64,000 nucleotides of DNA, taken from assembly GCF_019703515.2 (NCBI RefSeq), contig NC_059368.1, positions 34,622,735-34,686,734 of the forward strand. The letters run 5' to 3'. The position numbers were made by a program, and so were the translations under genes. Below are positions 52,445 through 63,711 of this stretch, piece by piece (within the stretch, counting starts at the first letter, position 1; each line of letters opens with the position of its first letter). Below the pieces are notes generated by a model that was not told where the DNA came from, did no database searches, and was given only the letters and a program-made list of their open reading frames with translations. This DNA comes from Myxocyprinus asiaticus (Eukaryota > Chordata > Actinopteri > Cypriniformes > Catostomidae).

Positions 52445-53920
52445 TTGATGGAGAGGTTGGGGTTTTGAAGGCTTCTTCTGAGTTATGAGGTGATGGAGGT
52501 TTATCAGTCATTCATAGACTTAGCTGGACTTTGGCTGAGTTTGATACCATCAAGGGTCATACTCCCATGTAAGGGAATGGAATTGGGAATCAGACATGAA
52601 GAAAGATGTATACTTCTATCTTTAGTCTCCTAATGAAATAAAGCTGTATACACTTACTGGAGTTTTCCACATAAATTCAGGGCTGCAGTTGATGGATGGC
52701 AAAGTAATCAAACAAGATTTGGGTGACATTGAAAGGAAAAGGAATGTTAGAGTCATTTACCAGCTAGCACATTAGACATACATCATCATTAGCTCCAACA
52801 TTAATCCTTATGTTTGCATTCATGTGAACTTCCCAATCAAGTACTTTCAAAAGAGTTTTAAAACCCCAGAGTAAATGTGTTCATGCAAATAAAGACTGAG
52901 AAAGGTTTTAATAATACGGCAAGGGAAATCATGTTTTGATGTTGTTGATGTGTCACCATATTTGATTTCAGTTAATGAATTATTTGATTTGAGAGTGAAT
53001 AACTACTTAAACTTTGGTCTGTTCATTATACAAAGTGGCCGTATGCCTTTTGAAGACTTGAATTTGATGCAAGAGTTGCATGGACTACTTTTATGACACT
53101 TCTGGGTACTTTTTAAGAAACTATCAACTGCTATTTTATGGAAATCAGCAATCCTGACATTGATTAAAATAACACCCTCTGTGTTCTGTAGGAAAAAAAG
53201 AAAGTCATTTGGGTCTGCAACAACATTATGGTGAGTAAATAATGTTATTTTATATAATACAGCAAAGATTACAAAGGCCTCATGATTCAGACAAAAATGG
53301 GTGTATAATATAACAGCAACCCTTTCTTTATGGCCACCCTACGCAACGGCTTTATAAATCACTGCTGCACCCACTTCACAGTCAGTCATTATACTCACAT
53401 ATGCCACTATACATGGAGAGGACAGGGGGAGGTTGATTGAAAAGCTTGTGGGACAACACAGGTTAATGGTGCTGTCTTTTGTGTCTCTAGTCACATATAC
53501 CTCTGCTGTCCTCTGAGGCCAGCATGAAGGGACTTCTCTCTACAGCCAGATTCAGACTGACAGGAATACATTTTTGCTCTGATTGAAATGCCGTCTTCAT
53601 GATGTGCTTGACTCAGCTTATTACTCAAACAAGACACCATCTATAGATCCATATGAGACTTAGTCTTCATCTTGGCTTGGTAAGTATTCCACCTCTTCTC
53701 CTTATAAGACCTCATCCCATCATAAAAAATGAAGTCAACTGGGTCCACAAGCCTCAAGCACATTGCTCAATGCCATTTTCATGATTTGTACATTAGCCTG
53801 AGTCTGAAACCTTACAGGCTTGCATGGTGTACTATATTATTCCAAGCATGAAAACTGTACGTTTGAAAAATTATGTCATCATTAATGATGGGATTTCAAA
53901 GCCAGCACACATGTTAAGTT
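52445..53920. other. Gene-free stretch
   Basis: Largely single-copy-looking sequence of moderate composition. The interval 53330-53700 lacks repeat landmarks and could hold conserved non-coding DNA. No exon-like open stretches noted. Confidence 0.35.
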
Positions 53921-53930
53921 CATTTCACAC

Positions 53931-54370
53931 ATTTTGTTTCTCCCCTTTTCTCCCCAATTTGGAATGCCCAATTCCCAATGCGCTCTAAGTCCTCATGGTG
54001 GCATAGTGACTCGCCTCAATCCGGGTGGTGGAGGACGTATCTCAGTTGCCTCCGCGTCTGAGACCGTCAGTCCACGCATCTCATCATGTGGCTTGTTGTG
54101 CGCATTACCGCGGAGACATAGCGTGTGTGGAGGCTTCACGCTATTCTCTGCGGCATCCACACACAACTCACCACGCACCCCATCGAGAGCGAGAACCACA
54201 TTATAGCGACCACGAGGAGGTTACCCCATGTGACTCTACCCTCCCTAGCAACCAGGCCAATTTGGTTGCTTAGGAGACCTGGCTGGAGTCACTCAGCACG
54301 CCCTGGATTTGAGCTTGCGACTCCAGGGCATGGTAGTCAGTGTCTTTACTCGCTGAGCTACCCAGGCCCC
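53931..54370 (-). mobile_element. tRNA-derived SINE, copy 2
   Basis: Reverse-oriented relative of 49955-50363: GGGGCCTGGGTAGCTCAGCG at its 5' end on the minus strand and GGGGAGAAAAGGGGAGAAAC at its 3' end. It is flanked by CATTTCACAC on both sides (53921-53930 and 54371-54380), a perfect 10-bp duplication. Confidence 0.93.
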
Positions 54371-54380
54371 CATTTCACAC

Positions 54381-55741
54381 TTTTAAAAGCCCTAAAATAA
54401 ATTGGTCTCAATATAAATATCTATTACACTATACTGTATGTACAGTATAATGACATGTTTGCTATGTATATGTTGCTTACAAAAAAGAGCACATGACTTT
54501 GAATGGCCATAAATAGAGAAACACTTTTCCCCCCAGAATGGTGTAGTTCTGAAATCTACCAGCAAGGGCTAACTGGCCCATGCTAACTAGCCAAACCATG
54601 ACCTTTTGCTTGCACATAATTAAAACTAACCTAACTTTATGGTCAATCAAACCTGGGGTGGCACAAAACCTCTAACATAAAAGTAACATCAATTTTAGGG
54701 TGTGACACTGTAATTTTGTTTCAGATTAAGTCTAGCTGCTTATGCTTCATTTCTAGGGGGATGTCAGCTATAGTAGTCTTTCTCCGCTATGTGTCACTAT
54801 AGAGGTTGTGCTTGATAAGTTTTGCTGTTGACTGTCACAACCGATTTATTGAATGCTAAGTGTCATTGCCATGTCAATGTTCTTTGTATACACCTTTTTC
54901 TAGTTTTACTTGTCATTTAGCTTGGTGTATACAATGTAATCTCTTGTGGTGGTCCCTTGCTAAATCTTGTCTGGAGAGTTTGGCTAAGTATACTTTCTTT
55001 AACCTTGCTTAAAATACCAACTTGACCTTGCTTGTCCAATCTGGTTAGTGCTGGTTTGGTCAGAAGCATCATGCCCATTCAAACTGAGAAAAAAAAAAAA
55101 AGTATCTTTGATCATTAAATTGCACGATTATTGCAGTGTTTGTCTAAAACAGTGAGGAAAAATTATTCCATTCACATGAATTTGGTCGGACCAATAAAGT
55201 TGCATGCTCAAATTTCTTGCATTTTCTCAAAACTCATTAGGCTTTTTTACATTGTGAAACACATATGAGTGTAGTGTTTAGGTAAACTTTAGGCTAGTGC
55301 ACCAAATGCCTGGGAACAGCATTCAAAATACAAAATATGCTGGCGAACAACTATGCTGGTCTTTTCAGCAGGGGTTTCTGATGGCGTGCCTCTGTTCTGT
55401 AAGCTTCTGTTCATGAATGTTTAATTATAATCCTGGAAAACCTTCAATACCCTCTTTCCAGCATAGGACCATTGCTTGTTTGTGATTTGGAACTGGATTA
55501 TAGAATAAACCACCAAATTTGGATCCTACCCTCTGGTTGCCTCTGCCATGAGCCCAATTATCCTCCTCAGACAAACTGGGCTGAATGGTTTATCCTGGGC
55601 TCATCACTGCATGCGTGACTTGAGACAGCAGGATTTGTCCCGCTGACCTCAGCCTTGAAGAGATGATTGAGACTGCAATCCTGTTATCAGAGTTTCAGTT
55701 CCACTGCCATCATGTAGACATCCATCAGAGACAGTAGTGAA
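54381..55741. other. Gene-free stretch
   Basis: AT-rich to 55380. The part 55390-55740 is more balanced and repeat-free, so it could be conserved non-coding DNA. Confidence 0.35.
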
Positions 55742-55990
55742 GGGGTGGATTTTCGAAATCCTTTTATTTTTACAAGTTATACTTTATCTTTTATCATCCT
55801 CATTTATTGTTATTATATCTATCAGTTTTCTATTTTTCTTTTACTATAAGGTACAAGTAATGTGTATGTGATTTGAGAGGTGACTGAGGGTCTGGCCCAT
55901 GCCAGGAGTGCAGTAACTGTGATTACTCATTTAGCCCGGCCTCCAGAGAATGTATATTTTATGTTGTATTGCATTTAATCCATTTCTATT
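55742..55990. repeat. Low-copy segment related to 31140-31420
   Basis: TTTTATCATCCTCATT, GGTGACTGAGGGTCTGGCCC, GCCAGGAGTGCAGTAA and ATGTTGTATTGCATTTA lie in the same order as in the other copy. The next Gypsy LTR starts at its right edge. Confidence 0.62.
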
Positions 55991-55994
55991 TCTA

Positions 55995-56230
55995 TTTTTA
56001 TTACATAATTTAAGAACTGAAGATTTGCAACACCTGTTTTTCGGCACTCTCTCTTGTTACAGGCATGAGAACATACATTGTGCAAGAGAGCTTCTTGGGA
56101 TGAATATGGATTGCATGTGTGGAGTTTGACCACGTTTTGCACACATGTGAGGACTGGCCTTTATCGTATTTCATTTCCATATTCCATTTTTTGTATTTCA
56201 TTACTGTATTTTATTTTTGTACTTCATTTC

Positions 56231-56269
<39 letters not shown>

Positions 56270-56586
56270 ACCCATCAACCACCGTTTTTTTTTTTCCTTT
56301 GTTTAACAGCCATCAGAATAAAACCTCAAAATATATTAGGTGCCAGTGGGACACAGTGTGGAGGCTGTCTTCCTTGGTGCAGCTGTCCAGTGAACAGACA
56401 TCGGCTAAAGGTGACATGGCAAGGTGACGAGACTGCTGGATGAGAGAGAGAGAGAGAGAGCACCTGAGTTCTGCTGATTCCACTAGGGTACTGTTTGATG
56501 AGACACCTATCCAGTGACTTTCTACAAGCAAGAAAAGAATTACATTATACAGACATTCAGCAACATATCCTTTGGTTTCAACGTTA
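55995..56586 (+). repeat. Gypsy-3 5' LTR remnant
   Basis: The region 56015-56160 matches 60895-61070 in the 3' LTR. The first bases of the LTR (TGTAGCCAAGTGG in the 3' copy) are missing here. (TA)n at 56236-56268, poly(T) and (GA)n at 56444-56460 lie within it. The right border near CAACGTTACA (56579-56588) is a guess. Confidence 0.55.
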
Positions 56587-56667
56587 CAGACTGATTAAGA
56601 TACTTTTTGTTTTGCCCACAAGTGAGCTGACACCGTTTTTTACTGAGCTGAACTGAAATAATTAAAA

Positions 56668-57340
56668 ATGTCACAATCTGATGATGATAGTCCATTATTA
56701 CAAAACACTGATGATGAACATGGTGCAGGTGGTAGTATGCATGATGTTCAGGGACAGATTCAAGAACTCAACAGAAAGCATGACGAGACCATGGCAGTTA
56801 TCGACGATTTGAGTAGAGAGACAATCTGGTCTTATGTATATGTGCCAAGAAAGTGCCACATCCAACCATTTAGTGGTGATTTCAGCAAAGATGGAAGACA
56901 TGTTGATGAGTTTATTGATGAAGTAGACAGGGTATTACATGCTAGAAATCAGACAACAGAGGACCAGTTAGACCTCGTACTCTCCCTCTTAAAGGGTGCA
57001 ACCTTAGAAGAGGTCAGATTACTGATGGGGAATGAACCAAAGCGACCATGTGACCTCTGTGTACCTGAGAGAAGCTTTCTGAGCAAAGTGCAGCATGTCT
57101 CAGTTATTACAAACATTCTATAGCCGTAAACAAATGGAAGCCGATGATGTTCGTGCTTACTCTCATGCTTTGTCTCAAATTCTGAGTTCTGTTGTGAAAC
57201 AATCATCAAATGCAATATCAAATATTAATTTGGCAATCCTAGATCAATTCATTGGGGGGATTAGGGACACATGCCTTAAAAGAGAGCTTCGTAAGCTTGT
57301 GAGAGACAAGCCACAGTCAACACTTATTGAAGTGTGAGAT
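56668..57340 (+). pseudogene. Gypsy-3 gag
   Basis: The frame from 56668 starts MSQSDDDSPLLQNTDDEHGA and holds IQPFSGDFSKDGRHVDEFID followed by EVDRVLHARNQTTEDQLDLV and LSLLKGATLEEVRLLM, a typical retrotransposon gag capsid pattern. A shift near 57090 moves the reading to 57095-57337 (FYSRKQMEADDVRAYSHALS, LDQFIGGIRD). The start is about 80 bp after the presumed LTR end. In this clade gag assembles the particle. Confidence 0.8.
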
Positions 57341-57614
57341 GAAGCCCGTATTTGGTCTCTAGAAGATCCTAAATCTCATGTCACAATATTAGTCAGCAAC
57401 AGAAGTGTTGTGTTGGAGACAGCAGAAGCTCAGCGCGCTGCTGTTGGAATACCTGAGAAAAACCCTGCTACTCTTGAAGAAGTTTTAAAAATAGCAGAAC
57501 AAGGAAAAGCTATAGGAGAGCTAATATGAGCTGCCGAGAAACTCACTTTGCAGTGCACCAATTCAGAACATATGGCTCATAGTAAAGCCAAGATGCAGCC
57601 AAGGTTTACAGATG

Positions 57615-57710
57615 ATGGCCAGTCAATATGTTTCTGGTGTAATGGTGTAGGACACATAGCTAAGAGGTGTGTGAAGAAAAACAAACAGACTGTCACAGAG
57701 AATTCAAAAT
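57615..57710 (+). pseudogene. Gypsy-3 gag zinc knuckle
   Basis: The text ICFWCNGVGHIAKRCVKKN gives one CX2CX4HX4C knuckle followed by a basic tail. It ends at a TAG soon after, so it is the C-terminus of gag or nucleocapsid. The region between (57341-57614) is gag-like but carries stops. No protease is recognisable between this and RT, although about 50 bp is too little space for one, so it has been deleted. Confidence 0.72.
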
Positions 57711-57755
57711 AGTCAGTGCAGAAGGGAAACTTTCACCCTCGCTTGCTAGAAAGGA

Positions 57756-58363
57756 GTGATCCAACAAAGCACTAGTGCTTATGCTTCACCTATCATGCTC
57801 ATTAGGATAACTGATTGCAGTCTCAGGCATTGTGTCGATTACAGGCAGCTGAACTCAAAGACCAAGCAAGACATGTTTCCTCTGCCTAAGATAGATGAAA
57901 GCTTTGATGCAGTACAAGGAGCAAAGTTATTTTCTTCCATTGATTTAGCAAGTGGAGATCATCAGGTTGCTGTCCACGAGTGAGACAGACAAAAGACTGC
58001 ATTTATGACTCCATTTGGGATCTTTGAGTATTCTCGGATGCCCTTTGGGTTTGTAATGGACCATCAACATTTAAATGTCTTATGCAGGCTTCCATGGGTG
58101 ATCTAAATTTTCAGATCATGCTAGTGTACCTTGATGACATACTAGTGTACTCGCCAACTTTCCCTGAGCACTTGCAGAGAAAGGAAGTCGTTTTTAACAG
58201 ACTAAAAGAAACAGGTCTAAGAGCTAAACCTGAAAAATGTAATTTCTTGCAGCAAGAAGTAACTTTCTTAGGTCATCAGATCTCAGGTCGAGGTATTGGT
58301 ACTGATCCAGGTAAAGTTGAAGCGGTCAAGCAATCGAAATTAAGGAATTATGCTCATTCTTAG
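57756..58363 (+). pseudogene. Gypsy-3 reverse transcriptase
   Basis: Frame 57756-57983 reads SAYASPIMLIRITDCSLRHC, VDYRQLNSKTKQDMFPLPKI and LFSSIDLASGDHQVAVHE (motif A, Asp present) and stops at a TGA. The text RQKTAFMTPFGIFEYSRMPF follows in frame. After a shift, 58082-58363 shows IMLVYLDDILVYSPTFPEHL with the intact YLDD box, then EKCNFLQQEVTFLGHQISGR. This is the only RT in the window whose YxDD motif is preserved, but the frame is broken in at least two places. Confidence 0.88.
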
Positions 58364-58553
58364 GGTTCTGTAGTTAATACAGAAAGTTAATTGAGGGTTT
58401 TTCTAGAATTTCCGGCCCCCTCCATGATTTAGTGAACCTGTTTATCAAGCAGTTTGGTGCCACAAAGAGAGTTTAGTGTTTTGTGGTCATCAGAGTGCCA
58501 ATCAGCGTTTTAGCTGCTGAAGGAGAAGCTTACTTCTGCTCCTGTGGTAGGGT

Positions 58554-59030
58554 ATGCAGATTTCCATTTTCCTTTCACATTGGAGACTGATGCGAGCAGT
58601 CAAGGCCTGGGTGCTGTCTTATACCAGCAGCAGGGAGAGTGTAGGAGTCATAGATTATGCCAGTAGGAGACTTCATAAAGCAGAAAGGAATGACAGAAAT
58701 TACAGTAACATGAAGCTTGAGCTACTGGCCCTCAAATGGGCTATCTCTGAAAAAATCTGTGGTTATCTGCTGGGCTCCAAGGTTGTGGTTATAACAGATA
58801 ATAACCCTCTGTGCCATCAAAAAATGGCCAAGCTCAGTGCAATTGTGCAAAGATGGATTGCTCAATTAGCCGTCTTTGATTTTGAGGTGAAATTCTGCCC
58901 AGGACGGCATAATGCAGCTGCTGATTCCCTCTCTAAGGAGCCATCAGCAGGGGAGCCTGCCACTCCTGTGGATGCAGAATATGATGACTGTATTGCCATC
59001 TGCAATATAATAAAGGGCAGCTGCCTATAG
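58554..59030 (+). pseudogene. Gypsy-3 RNase H
   Basis: The frame of 158 codons holds IDYASRRLHKAERNDRNYSN followed by MKLELLALKWAISEKI, where the Glu-containing ELLALKWA block lies, VVITDNNPLCH with the TDNxxL block, and FEVKFCPGRHNAAADSLSKE, the usual H.AADSLSR end. The first acidic block is shifted out of frame just upstream (FTLETDASSQGLGAVL-like text at 58570-58615). It follows RT directly. A foreign LTR fragment begins immediately after its stop. Confidence 0.83.
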
Positions 59031-59141
59031 TTCTCTCTCCCCCTCGAACTGCCGTCTCCGGTCACCTTTATCCCTCGCTTGCCTCATCAGGCTGATTGGG
59101 GTCCGGGCATGCATCATTCCGGCCCGGGCCTGCGCTACACA
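59031..59141 (-). mobile_element. LTR fragment related to 44-279
   Basis: On the minus strand it starts TGTGTAGCGCAGGCCCGGGC and shares the order GGGATAA, GGCAGTTCGAG and GAGAGA with the solo LTR at 44-279. It lies between RNase H and integrase of Gypsy-3. Confidence 0.5.
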
Positions 59142-59269
59142 ATGGAAGTGTGTTAGAGAGCTGGATGGCTTGCTTTATCACATTGTGAATGCGATAAAGC
59201 AACATCATGGTGAATGTCAACAGCTCATGTCTACCCTCATGTCTAAAAGAACAGGTCCTTGAAAGTGTT

Positions 59270-60143
59270 CATGACAGTTGGGGCATCAGGGCATTGAGAC
59301 CACATTAAATCTGTTGAGGCAACGATGCTTCTGGATTGGCATGTATAATGGAGTGGAGCAGTGGATCAAAAACCAAGATGTCACAACCAAGGATACATCT
59401 TAACCATGATGTCACAACCAAGGATACATCCTCCTATAAAGCCATTTATGGCTTCAAGGCCCTTTGAAGTAGTGGCAGTAGATTTTACTGTGCTTGAACC
59501 TGCCTCTGATGGCCGTGAGAACGTGTTAATTGTTACTGAGGTAATCACAAAGTTCACACAGGCATTTCCAACCTAGGATCTGAGGGATGATACCACTGCC
59601 AAGATCCTTCCGAAAGAGTGGTTCATGAAATACAGTATGGCAATGATTGCATTCTGATCAGGGCAGAAATTTGAAAGCGACGTGATTGGTGAGCTGTGTA
59701 AAATGTATGGTGTAAAGAAAATCCACACCACACTCTATCAGCCTCGGGGTAACACTAAGTGTGAGCACTTTAACAGAATGCACCATTATCTATTAGGTAC
59801 AGTTCCCCCTGAAAAGAAAAAGCATTTGCTAGAACACCTTCCTGAGTTGGTTTATGCTTATAATGTAACACCACATGCAACCACTGGATACTCACCACAT
59901 TACTTGCTGTTAGAAGTCAACCCACATCTTCCAGTAGATGCACTGCTAGGTCAAGAGCAAACTGTGGACAGAAAACATGATTGGTTAGTGATTCTCCAAG
60001 ACAGATTGAAAGAAGCTCATAGAAAAGCCAGGGAATACGCAGAACACAAGGCTGCTGAGAGACTTGCCCATTTTAATGACAAGGTCTGTTTTCCTGTGAT
60101 TGATGTGGGTCAGCAGGTATACTTGCATTACAGACCTTTGTGA
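59270..60143 (+). pseudogene. Gypsy-3 integrase
   Basis: The zinc-binding region is partly readable (GHQGIETTLNLLRQRCFWIG near 59283-59345). The core shows PFEVVAVDFTVLEPASDGRE with the first Asp, HSDQG in another frame near 59651 with the second Asp, and YQPRGNTKCEHFNRMHHYLL with the Glu. A one-base shift separates the second Asp from the rest. The 153-codon frame 59682-60143 then runs through HATTGYSPHYLLLEVNPHLP to VGQQVYLHYRPL, the C-terminal domain. The full D,D,E set is thus present but not in one frame. Confidence 0.87.
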
Positions 60144-60182
60144 AGGAACAAAATACAGGATTCACGGGGTCCTACTGTATAC

Positions 60183-60780
60183 ATGATCATAGATGTGCCG
60201 GGCACCACACATACTATTGAGCCCCTTGAGGGTGGTCCTATAAAGAGAATCTATAGAGTTGACTTGTGTCCTTGTATTAACTCTGTTCCTGAGCCAGAGG
60301 TGACTGAAACCCGTTCTCCCATAACACCAAAATTGAGGGGAGAATCTGTTTCTGAGCAGGTTGAGGTTGTGCATTCTGATCCTGATTTTGTTGTGTTAGA
60401 AGATGTTATATATCCTAGTCTGCAAGAGACAGAGAATGTGAACCCTGAAAATCCTGTGTGAGCCGCTGAAGCCCTTATAGGTGAACCTGTACTGATTTCA
60501 GGGAACATTGAACAACAAGGATCTGTACCAGAGATAGTTGAGTCTAGAAATGACACAGCTCCAAGAGTGTCTGGTCCAGAGAGGGTTGACACTGGCACAG
60601 CTCCTAGAGTGTCTAAACCAGAGATGAAAAAGCCTATACCAGCACCAAGATGAACCAAAAGAGCCAATGCTGGCATACACTCAAACCCATTTAATGAGCC
60701 AAAATCAGCATGCAGTCCTGAAGTCTTCTCTCAGGTGTTAACAAGTAGTAGTGTGTTCTGTAGAGAAACTGTTAAATGAA
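60183..60780 (+). pseudogene. Gypsy-3 pol tail
   Basis: The frame 60183-60461 (GTTHTIEPLEGGPIKRIYRV, DLCPC...) continues the integrase C-terminus after a stop. It passes into an acidic Glu/Pro/Val-rich tail that runs with stops to about 60780. I see no envelope-like features such as a signal peptide or membrane span. Confidence 0.55.
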
Positions 60781-60828
60781 CAATATGTTTTAAGTCATCG
60801 GGGACAATCACTTTTTGCAGGGGAGAAT

Positions 60829-61080
60829 GTAGCCAAGTGGATACATTTTTATGTAATTTAACTCTAGTCATAAATTGGCACCTTTAAGAACCAGAGTTTT
60901 CTGACACCTGAGTTTTGCAACACCTGCTTTCCGGCACTCTCTTGTGTTAGAAACATGAGAGCATGCATTGTGTAGGAGAGCTCCCAGTTTTGTTCATCAT
61001 TTGAGAATTACTTGGGATGCATATGGATTGCATGTGTGGAGTTTGACCACATTCTGTGCACACATGTGAGGGCTATATAA
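60829..61080 (+). repeat. Gypsy-3 3' LTR, truncated
   Basis: It starts TGTAGCCAAGTGG after the polypurine-like tract and matches the 5' LTR up to CACACATGTGAGG, then ends in AT-rich DNA. Confidence 0.7.
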
Positions 61081-61645
61081 TATAATATAATAAAATAATA
61101 TTTGCTTACATTGTTCATTATGCATTACTCACAATAAAATTTCATTAGAGTAAAGAAAGTTCAGTGATATCCAGAGGAAGTTCATAAAATCCAAAGAGTT
61201 TCTGTACTCTTATATCAACTTCCTCACATTTTTAATTTTCAAAAGAATTATGAGGTCAAAAAGTCATGACTTCGGGAAATTATTATTCATAAAAACAGAA
61301 CAACCCATTCTTCTCTACCATGACAATGCAATTACGTAAAAGTATATTCAACCAGTGACAATAACGCAGTGTAATGTGTTTTTTTTTTTTTTTTTAACTG
61401 ACATATTCTTCATGTTATCTCCTAAGTTCAGTTAGACAACAGCAAAATGTTTTGTTTTTTGCACAATCCACCGATTCTTGCATGTGTCATCCTGCACCTA
61501 AAATACAAAAAAGTGCAACTATATTCTATAATTGCCAAAGGTTAATGATTATTTTAAGTAATACATATGTTCAATTAAAAAATGGAGTGAGTTAGGTCAG
61601 TGGTTGCCTTTTGTGTATGTGTTGCGTTGTGACTATACTGTGTAC
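61081..61645. other. Gene-free AT-rich stretch
   Basis: Poly(T) at 61379-61395. No genes or repeat borders recognised. Confidence 0.4.
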
Positions 61646-62138
61646 GGTAACACTTTACATTAATGTTCACTTTTGTTACGGGTTTATAAAGGGGTCCAAT
61701 AATGACTACAAAGTCATTTTGCAATATAAATAGTTGACATGCAGCTTTAACAACATGAATAAACGGCGACTTTCATGCAATACTTGCCAAATAGTGAGAA
61801 TTTTAACTTGCATGCTATAAATGCCCTTATTTTAATAATAATCAAAACCCTAATCAAATCCATAAGATGCCCTAATTCATGATTTAAAGAATGTCACAAT
61901 GCAACACAAATAAATAATTATAGTGAAATTAAAAGGAGGGATATGTCATTTAGCTACAGTCTGCGTTGTGTTAATATTCATTACTATAATATCTTGACTC
62001 ACTTGTGTTGTCACTTTCCTTGTCACTTTGATGTCAAATGAATGTTGCTACTCTGAGTGGTGTTCCAACTTACCTAGTCCTGCCTAGTTACCTAAAGTCA
62101 TCTGAAAAACACTTTTCAGGTCTTCATTCTCATTCACA

Positions 62139-62204
<66 letters not shown>

Positions 62205-62458
62205 AAGCCTGATGACCATTTAACCATTCATAATTTATGTGCATAGATGACAAATGTTGAATAAGTGTTTGTAAGCATTTATAATGTGAGCTTAAATGGA
62301 TCACTATTTGGCAAGTATTGCATGAAAGTTACCTTTTACATGTATGTTGTTATAACACAATATCAATGTCTTATAATGCATTTGCAATTTAATTATTAGT
62401 CAGTAATGAACCCATTAATATACCCTTAACAAAGGGAAAATGAATATTAATTGTTACC
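61646..62458. mobile_element. Non-autonomous DNA element with long inverted repeats
   Basis: The left side (GGTAACACTTTACATTAATG ... TTTCATGCAATACTTGCCAA, 61646-61795) is complementary to the right side (TTGGCAAGTATTGCATGAAA ... AATATTAATTGTTACC, 62310-62458). The inverted repeats are thus about 150-200 bp with indels. The terminal GGTAACA..TTA pairs. There is no transposase. The interior holds a (TA)n tract. Confidence 0.7.
62141..62195. repeat. (TA)n microsatellite
   Basis: About 54 bases of TA inside the long-inverted-repeat element. Confidence 0.95.
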
Positions 62459-63711
62459 ATATTTCCAATATTCTGCCTACCAATTGATAAATAAGGGCTT
62501 CCCATCAGTATGTGTATTACTGTACTTCCAAATTTGCGATAATCACACAATCACAAGACTACAGTATGAATTTTCAGTCTGATTGTTATGCCATCCCCTC
62601 AGATTCTATGAAACAATAGCTTATGGAGATATATATTGAGTTCTTCCTCCCAGGGAGCCTTTGCTGACCAGCACTCTTTTGTTTGTTTTGACGATCAGAT
62701 GTCTCTGAGACATGAATTATGAATCTTTCCTCGAAATGTGATTAACAGTGGGAAAAAAAAACAAATAAAGTGCTGGGCACCCCCTTTTGCCTTCTAAGCT
62801 CTGATTATGCTTTGAAGTGAAAAAGTATAATTTCCATAGGAGACAATCATCTTTAAAGCAGATCTAGGAAGACTGAAGACATTCAAGATTTTTTGTTAGA
62901 TGATTAATTTATGACCCATTTCCATGAGCAAATAATGGCAGGAAAGGGAAAGACCTCTGCCACGCAGTTTTAAAATCTCCATAAAATTTAATGTGTTGAT
63001 AATTTTTCATGACACATCTTCTGAAATTACCATTAATCCACACATTAAAAAAATTTAATTCATTTAATTGGACATAATGCAGCATGATCTGACTAATGAA
63101 AATTCTTATGCCCACATCAAATAAGTAAATAAAAAAATAAGCTAAACAAACACAATAATAATAATAATTGCTGTTTTTGGTGTTGATGTAATAATGAAGT
63201 GTGTACTTTTTGCACCATTAGAGTCACCAAATGGAATTGTAAAATGAATAGCCTTTTTTCAAACAGCTTTCCGGAATACTCCCCTCCTCTGCCAAGAGTC
63301 GATCAACAATATTCCCGCCCAAAACTCATGCCATTTACAATTGACTGTTAAGATACTCAAACAGAGCAATGTTTTGAAAATGCCAGAGTCACAGTGTTTA
63401 GCTACACTTTTCATGTATACTATTTATTAGTACTGGCGCTGTCAAGCTCCAAAAAAAAAAAAAAAAAAATGCACCATCAATATACCATGAAAGGGCTCCA
63501 AATGACTAGCGTGCTATATTCCACAACTCCTGAAGCCATACAATAGCGATTGTCTGAGGAACCTACTTAAATTTATGTCATTATTCAATAAAAATGTTGA
63601 CATCTGCCATAGCTCTCCTTGGTGCTTGGAAGAGAAGTAGCAATGTACGATTTGTGAACGAAAAGCTCTTTTGGTGCCTAATTGGAAATACAATATCGCT
63701 TGAAGATATGT
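62459..63711. other. Gene-free stretch, possibly conserved non-coding
   Basis: The interval 62630-63110 has no repeat landmarks and many TAATTA/ATTAAT-type words with mixed composition, the look of a developmental enhancer or other conserved element. Poly(A) lies at 63452-63470. No exon-like frames. Confidence 0.3.

Larger units (their letters stand above)
55995..61080 (+). mobile_element. Gypsy-3: nearly full-length Ty3/Gypsy element, degenerate
   Basis: The plus strand shows a 5' LTR remnant, gag, zinc knuckle, RT, RNase H, integrase, a polypurine-like tract (CAGGGGAGAA, 60818-60827) and a truncated 3' LTR from 60829. The two LTR pieces share ATTTGCAACACCTG-like, GGCACTCTCT, GGATTGCATGTGTGGAGTTT and GACCAC text. 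Stops and shifts occur in every gene. A fragment of another LTR family is inserted at 59031-59141. Confidence 0.88.

Noticed and set aside
60183..60780. Possible envelope gene after Gypsy-3 integrase
   Set aside because: No signal peptide, membrane span or furin-like site is seen. The text is an acidic pol tail with stops.
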